Positions 6,009 through 7,411 of a DNA stretch of 7,411 nucleotides are shown here, piece by piece; position 1 is the first letter of the stretch, and each line of letters starts with the position of its first letter. Made by a program: the position numbers and the translations under genes. The notes beneath the pieces were generated by a model that saw nothing but the letters and a program-made list of their open reading frames with translations, was not told the origin of the DNA and did no database searches. This DNA is from Bacteroidales bacterium (GTDB taxonomy: Bacteria; Bacteroidota; Bacteroidia; Bacteroidales; UBA3663): positions 1-7,411 of the forward strand of contig SFEH01000105.1 in NCBI GenBank assembly GCA_004557315.1, in the 5' to 3' direction.

Positions 6009-7232
6009 TCAGTCAACTTCAAATTCGAAAGTCTTGTTGTACTCTCCGAGTATCGACATCTCAACCTCCTTGTCACTCAGATTGATCATCTCCGACCATT
6101 GGGTAAAGCCAGTCGAGCCTTCGCTCTTTGGACCTTGATATACCTTACCCAGGATTTCCATTACCTGCTCCTCTGTCAATCGATAGTTTTGTGCCTTCAG
6201 ACTCTCTTTCAGCACATTGTAACGATCCTTGCCGTGAGTCGATTCGATGCTGCCGTATGGTGTATTCTTCATCGTTGGCGACACATAGAAATTGGTTACA
6301 TAGCGCAATGTGTCAGCACCTGCCAGGACTTCCATCTTAGACGGATTGACCTGAATGTCCGAATCGACATATTCGACTATGGCATAGTTGCCCTTGGCAT
6401 CGGCCATGAAGAAATGATAGCTTGCCCTTGGGTCTTTATCCATGCACATGTTATACTCTTTCAGCATGCTGATGGCCTGATCGACTGTCGATGCACGGTC
6501 GAGGAGCATACGCATTGCCACTGTCGTGAAAATCTTTTTCTTGCCTGGGTCCTGCTGCAAAGTCGGCTTGCCGTCGAGTTTGAGCACACTGATGGCAAAA
6601 CCATCTTCGTTGATGCCGTCCATCATCAGATAAGGCATAGCCATTAGCATAGAAAGGTCAGATTTGCCGTCGGTATAGAAACCGCTGGTGTAGTTGATGA
6701 ACAGTCCATCGACAAACGAAACAGACTTCTTGCCGCCACGAGGTGCAGTACGGACAGCGATGACTGGTATCATCACTCGATTGCCATTGACAATGTGATT
6801 AAAGTCGAAGTTCCTGCCCATCAGAAACTCCTTGCCTTGCTTGTCAGGACATGCAAAGGCACTGCAGCCAGCATCGTAGCTCAATGCTGCCTTGCTTCCC
6901 AAAGACACGTCGAGCAGTTCCTTCTTGACAAATTCCGTCAGGCTTTCTGCTCCGTCGATGTCGTACTGCAAAGCCAAGTCGAGCTTATAGTCGGCAGTAT
7001 AGTTCATCTCATAGATTCTGCCTTTGTCAATCTCAAGGTCCGAAAGGGAATAGATCATTTCCAACTTTGCCTCATCCGTAATCAATGCTGCCTTGTTGGT
7101 AGTTGGTGTTGGCTTGCGTATTGGATCCAAATCTGAGTCATCGTCATCACATGCCACAAACAGACATACCGACATCATCAAGAATGACAGCAAGACTCTC
7201 AACTTTGTTTTTGTCATTTTCTCAGGTTTCAT
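6009..7232 (-). CDS. Lipoprotein Ntn-hydrolase, choloylglycine hydrolase / penicillin V acylase superfamily
   Basis: A predicted linear-amide C-N hydrolase; the acyl-amide substrate is unknown, and bile salts, N-acyl lipids or penicillin V are only family possibilities. The N-terminus has a basic start, a hydrophobic stretch (11-27) and lipobox FVAC with lipid Cys28. Asp29-Asp32 and Asp34 follow, resembling the acidic export signal that takes Bacteroidetes lipoproteins to the cell surface. The catalytic domain begins at Cys123 (GCSAF at 122-126), with Arg140 and Asp143 in GRNFDF, INEDGF at 207-212, Asn314 in VTNFY and Arg337 in DRYNV. These correspond to the conserved nucleophile, Arg, Asp, Asn and Arg of the family. 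About 95 residues separate the lipid cysteine from Cys123, so the catalytic N-terminus must come from self-cleavage at Gly122-Cys123, as in isopenicillin N acyltransferase, NAAA and acid ceramidase. Met6 (7217) is an equally good start. It is transcribed alone, between its own promoter and a hairpin. Confidence 0.85.
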   Translation of the reverse strand: MKPEKMTKTKLRVLLSFLMMSVCLFVACDDDDSDLDPIRKPTPTTNKAALITDEAKLEMIYSLSDLEIDKGRIYEMNYTADYKLDLALQYDIDGAESLTEFVKKELLDVSLGSKAALSYDAGCSAFACPDKQGKEFLMGRNFDFNHIVNGNRVMIPVIAVRTAPRGGKKSVSFVDGLFINYTSGFYTDGKSDLSMLMAMPYLMMDGINEDGFAISVLKLDGKPTLQQDPGKKKIFTTVAMRMLLDRASTVDQAISMLKEYNMCMDKDPRASYHFFMADAKGNYAIVEYVDSDIQVNPSKMEVLAGADTLRYVTNFYVSPTMKNTPYGSIESTHGKDRYNVLKESLKAQNYRLTEEQVMEILGKVYQGPKSEGSTGFTQWSEMINLSDKEVEMSILGEYNKTFEFEVD

Positions 7233-7290
7233 AGTCAGACAGTTTTAAATAGTGAAGATATTGTATTAATTTCTCACAAAATTTCTGACG

Positions 7291-7321
7291 CAAAGATAAG
7301 ATTATCATTTCTGATTTTCAA
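7291..7321 (-). promoter_or_regulatory. Bacteroidetes-type promoter of the Ntn-hydrolase gene
   Basis: The minus strand has TATCTTTG (7298-7291), an exact TAnnTTTG -7 element, and TTG (7321-7319) 20 bases upstream as the -33 element. Start of transcription would be near 7284, giving a leader of about 50 bases. The remaining upstream sequence to the window edge (7322-7411) is AT-rich and shows no gene or clear motif. Confidence 0.65.
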
Positions 7322-7411
7322 TATTTATCCTCATAAAAAATGTAAAAAATTGTTGTATGCAATAGCTATATAAACTATTTTTTATCAATACAGCTACTTT
7401 TTTACGCAATG

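Noticed and set aside
5997..6647. Long open frame on the plus strand (216 codons)
   Set aside because: It is antisense to the Ntn-hydrolase gene, which carries the full set of family residues; the plus-strand product is rich in His, Cys and Ile with no recognisable motif.
7322..7411. AT-rich inverted repeats (such as ATAGCTAT) at the right end
   Set aside because: The arms are short and fit the chance expectation for AT-rich DNA; they have no clear link to a promoter or gene.

Overview
The window looks like chromosomal DNA from a gut- or oral-type Bacteroidales bacterium, most plausibly the Prevotella/Segatella group. The evidence is mid-range base composition, start codons without clear Shine-Dalgarno sites, two promoters of the Bacteroidetes TTG / TAnnTTTG type, and a lipoprotein with an acidic run right after its lipid cysteine. 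The genus is inferred from style; no marker gene is present. All genes lie on the minus strand, so the reading order is from high to low coordinates.

In that order: (1) a lipoprotein Ntn-hydrolase of the choloylglycine hydrolase / penicillin V acylase superfamily (7232-6009), with its own promoter at 7291-7321 and a strong hairpin after it (5936-5976). (2) A 254-base regulatory gap. (3) A TrkH-type potassium channel/transporter subunit (5754-4258). (4) A membrane PAS histidine kinase (4175-2715). (5) A sigma-54-dependent NtrC-type response regulator (2681-1329). (6) A secreted alpha/beta hydrolase with a cysteine nucleophile (1176 or 1182 to 52), with its own promoter at 1205-1235. (7) At the left edge, the first codons of another gene (23-1).

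The most interesting part is the gap before trkH. It holds an excellent sigma-54 (-24/-12) promoter at 5790-5805. About 100-145 bases further upstream (5882-5922) is an ordered array of four 8-base half-sites, each separated by exactly 3 bases, so that successive sites fall 11 bases apart. The inner pair is a perfect 19-base palindrome. This is the layout expected for an enhancer bound by an NtrC-type activator, and such an activator with an intact GAFTGA loop is encoded two genes downstream. The simplest reading is a self-contained circuit: the kinase controls the regulator, the regulator activates the sigma-54 promoter, and that promoter drives trkH and probably the kinase and regulator genes behind it. 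The signal may be potassium or osmotic state. The circuit is an inference from layout and motifs and has not been demonstrated.

No RNA gene, insertion sequence, CRISPR array, attachment site or replication origin was seen.
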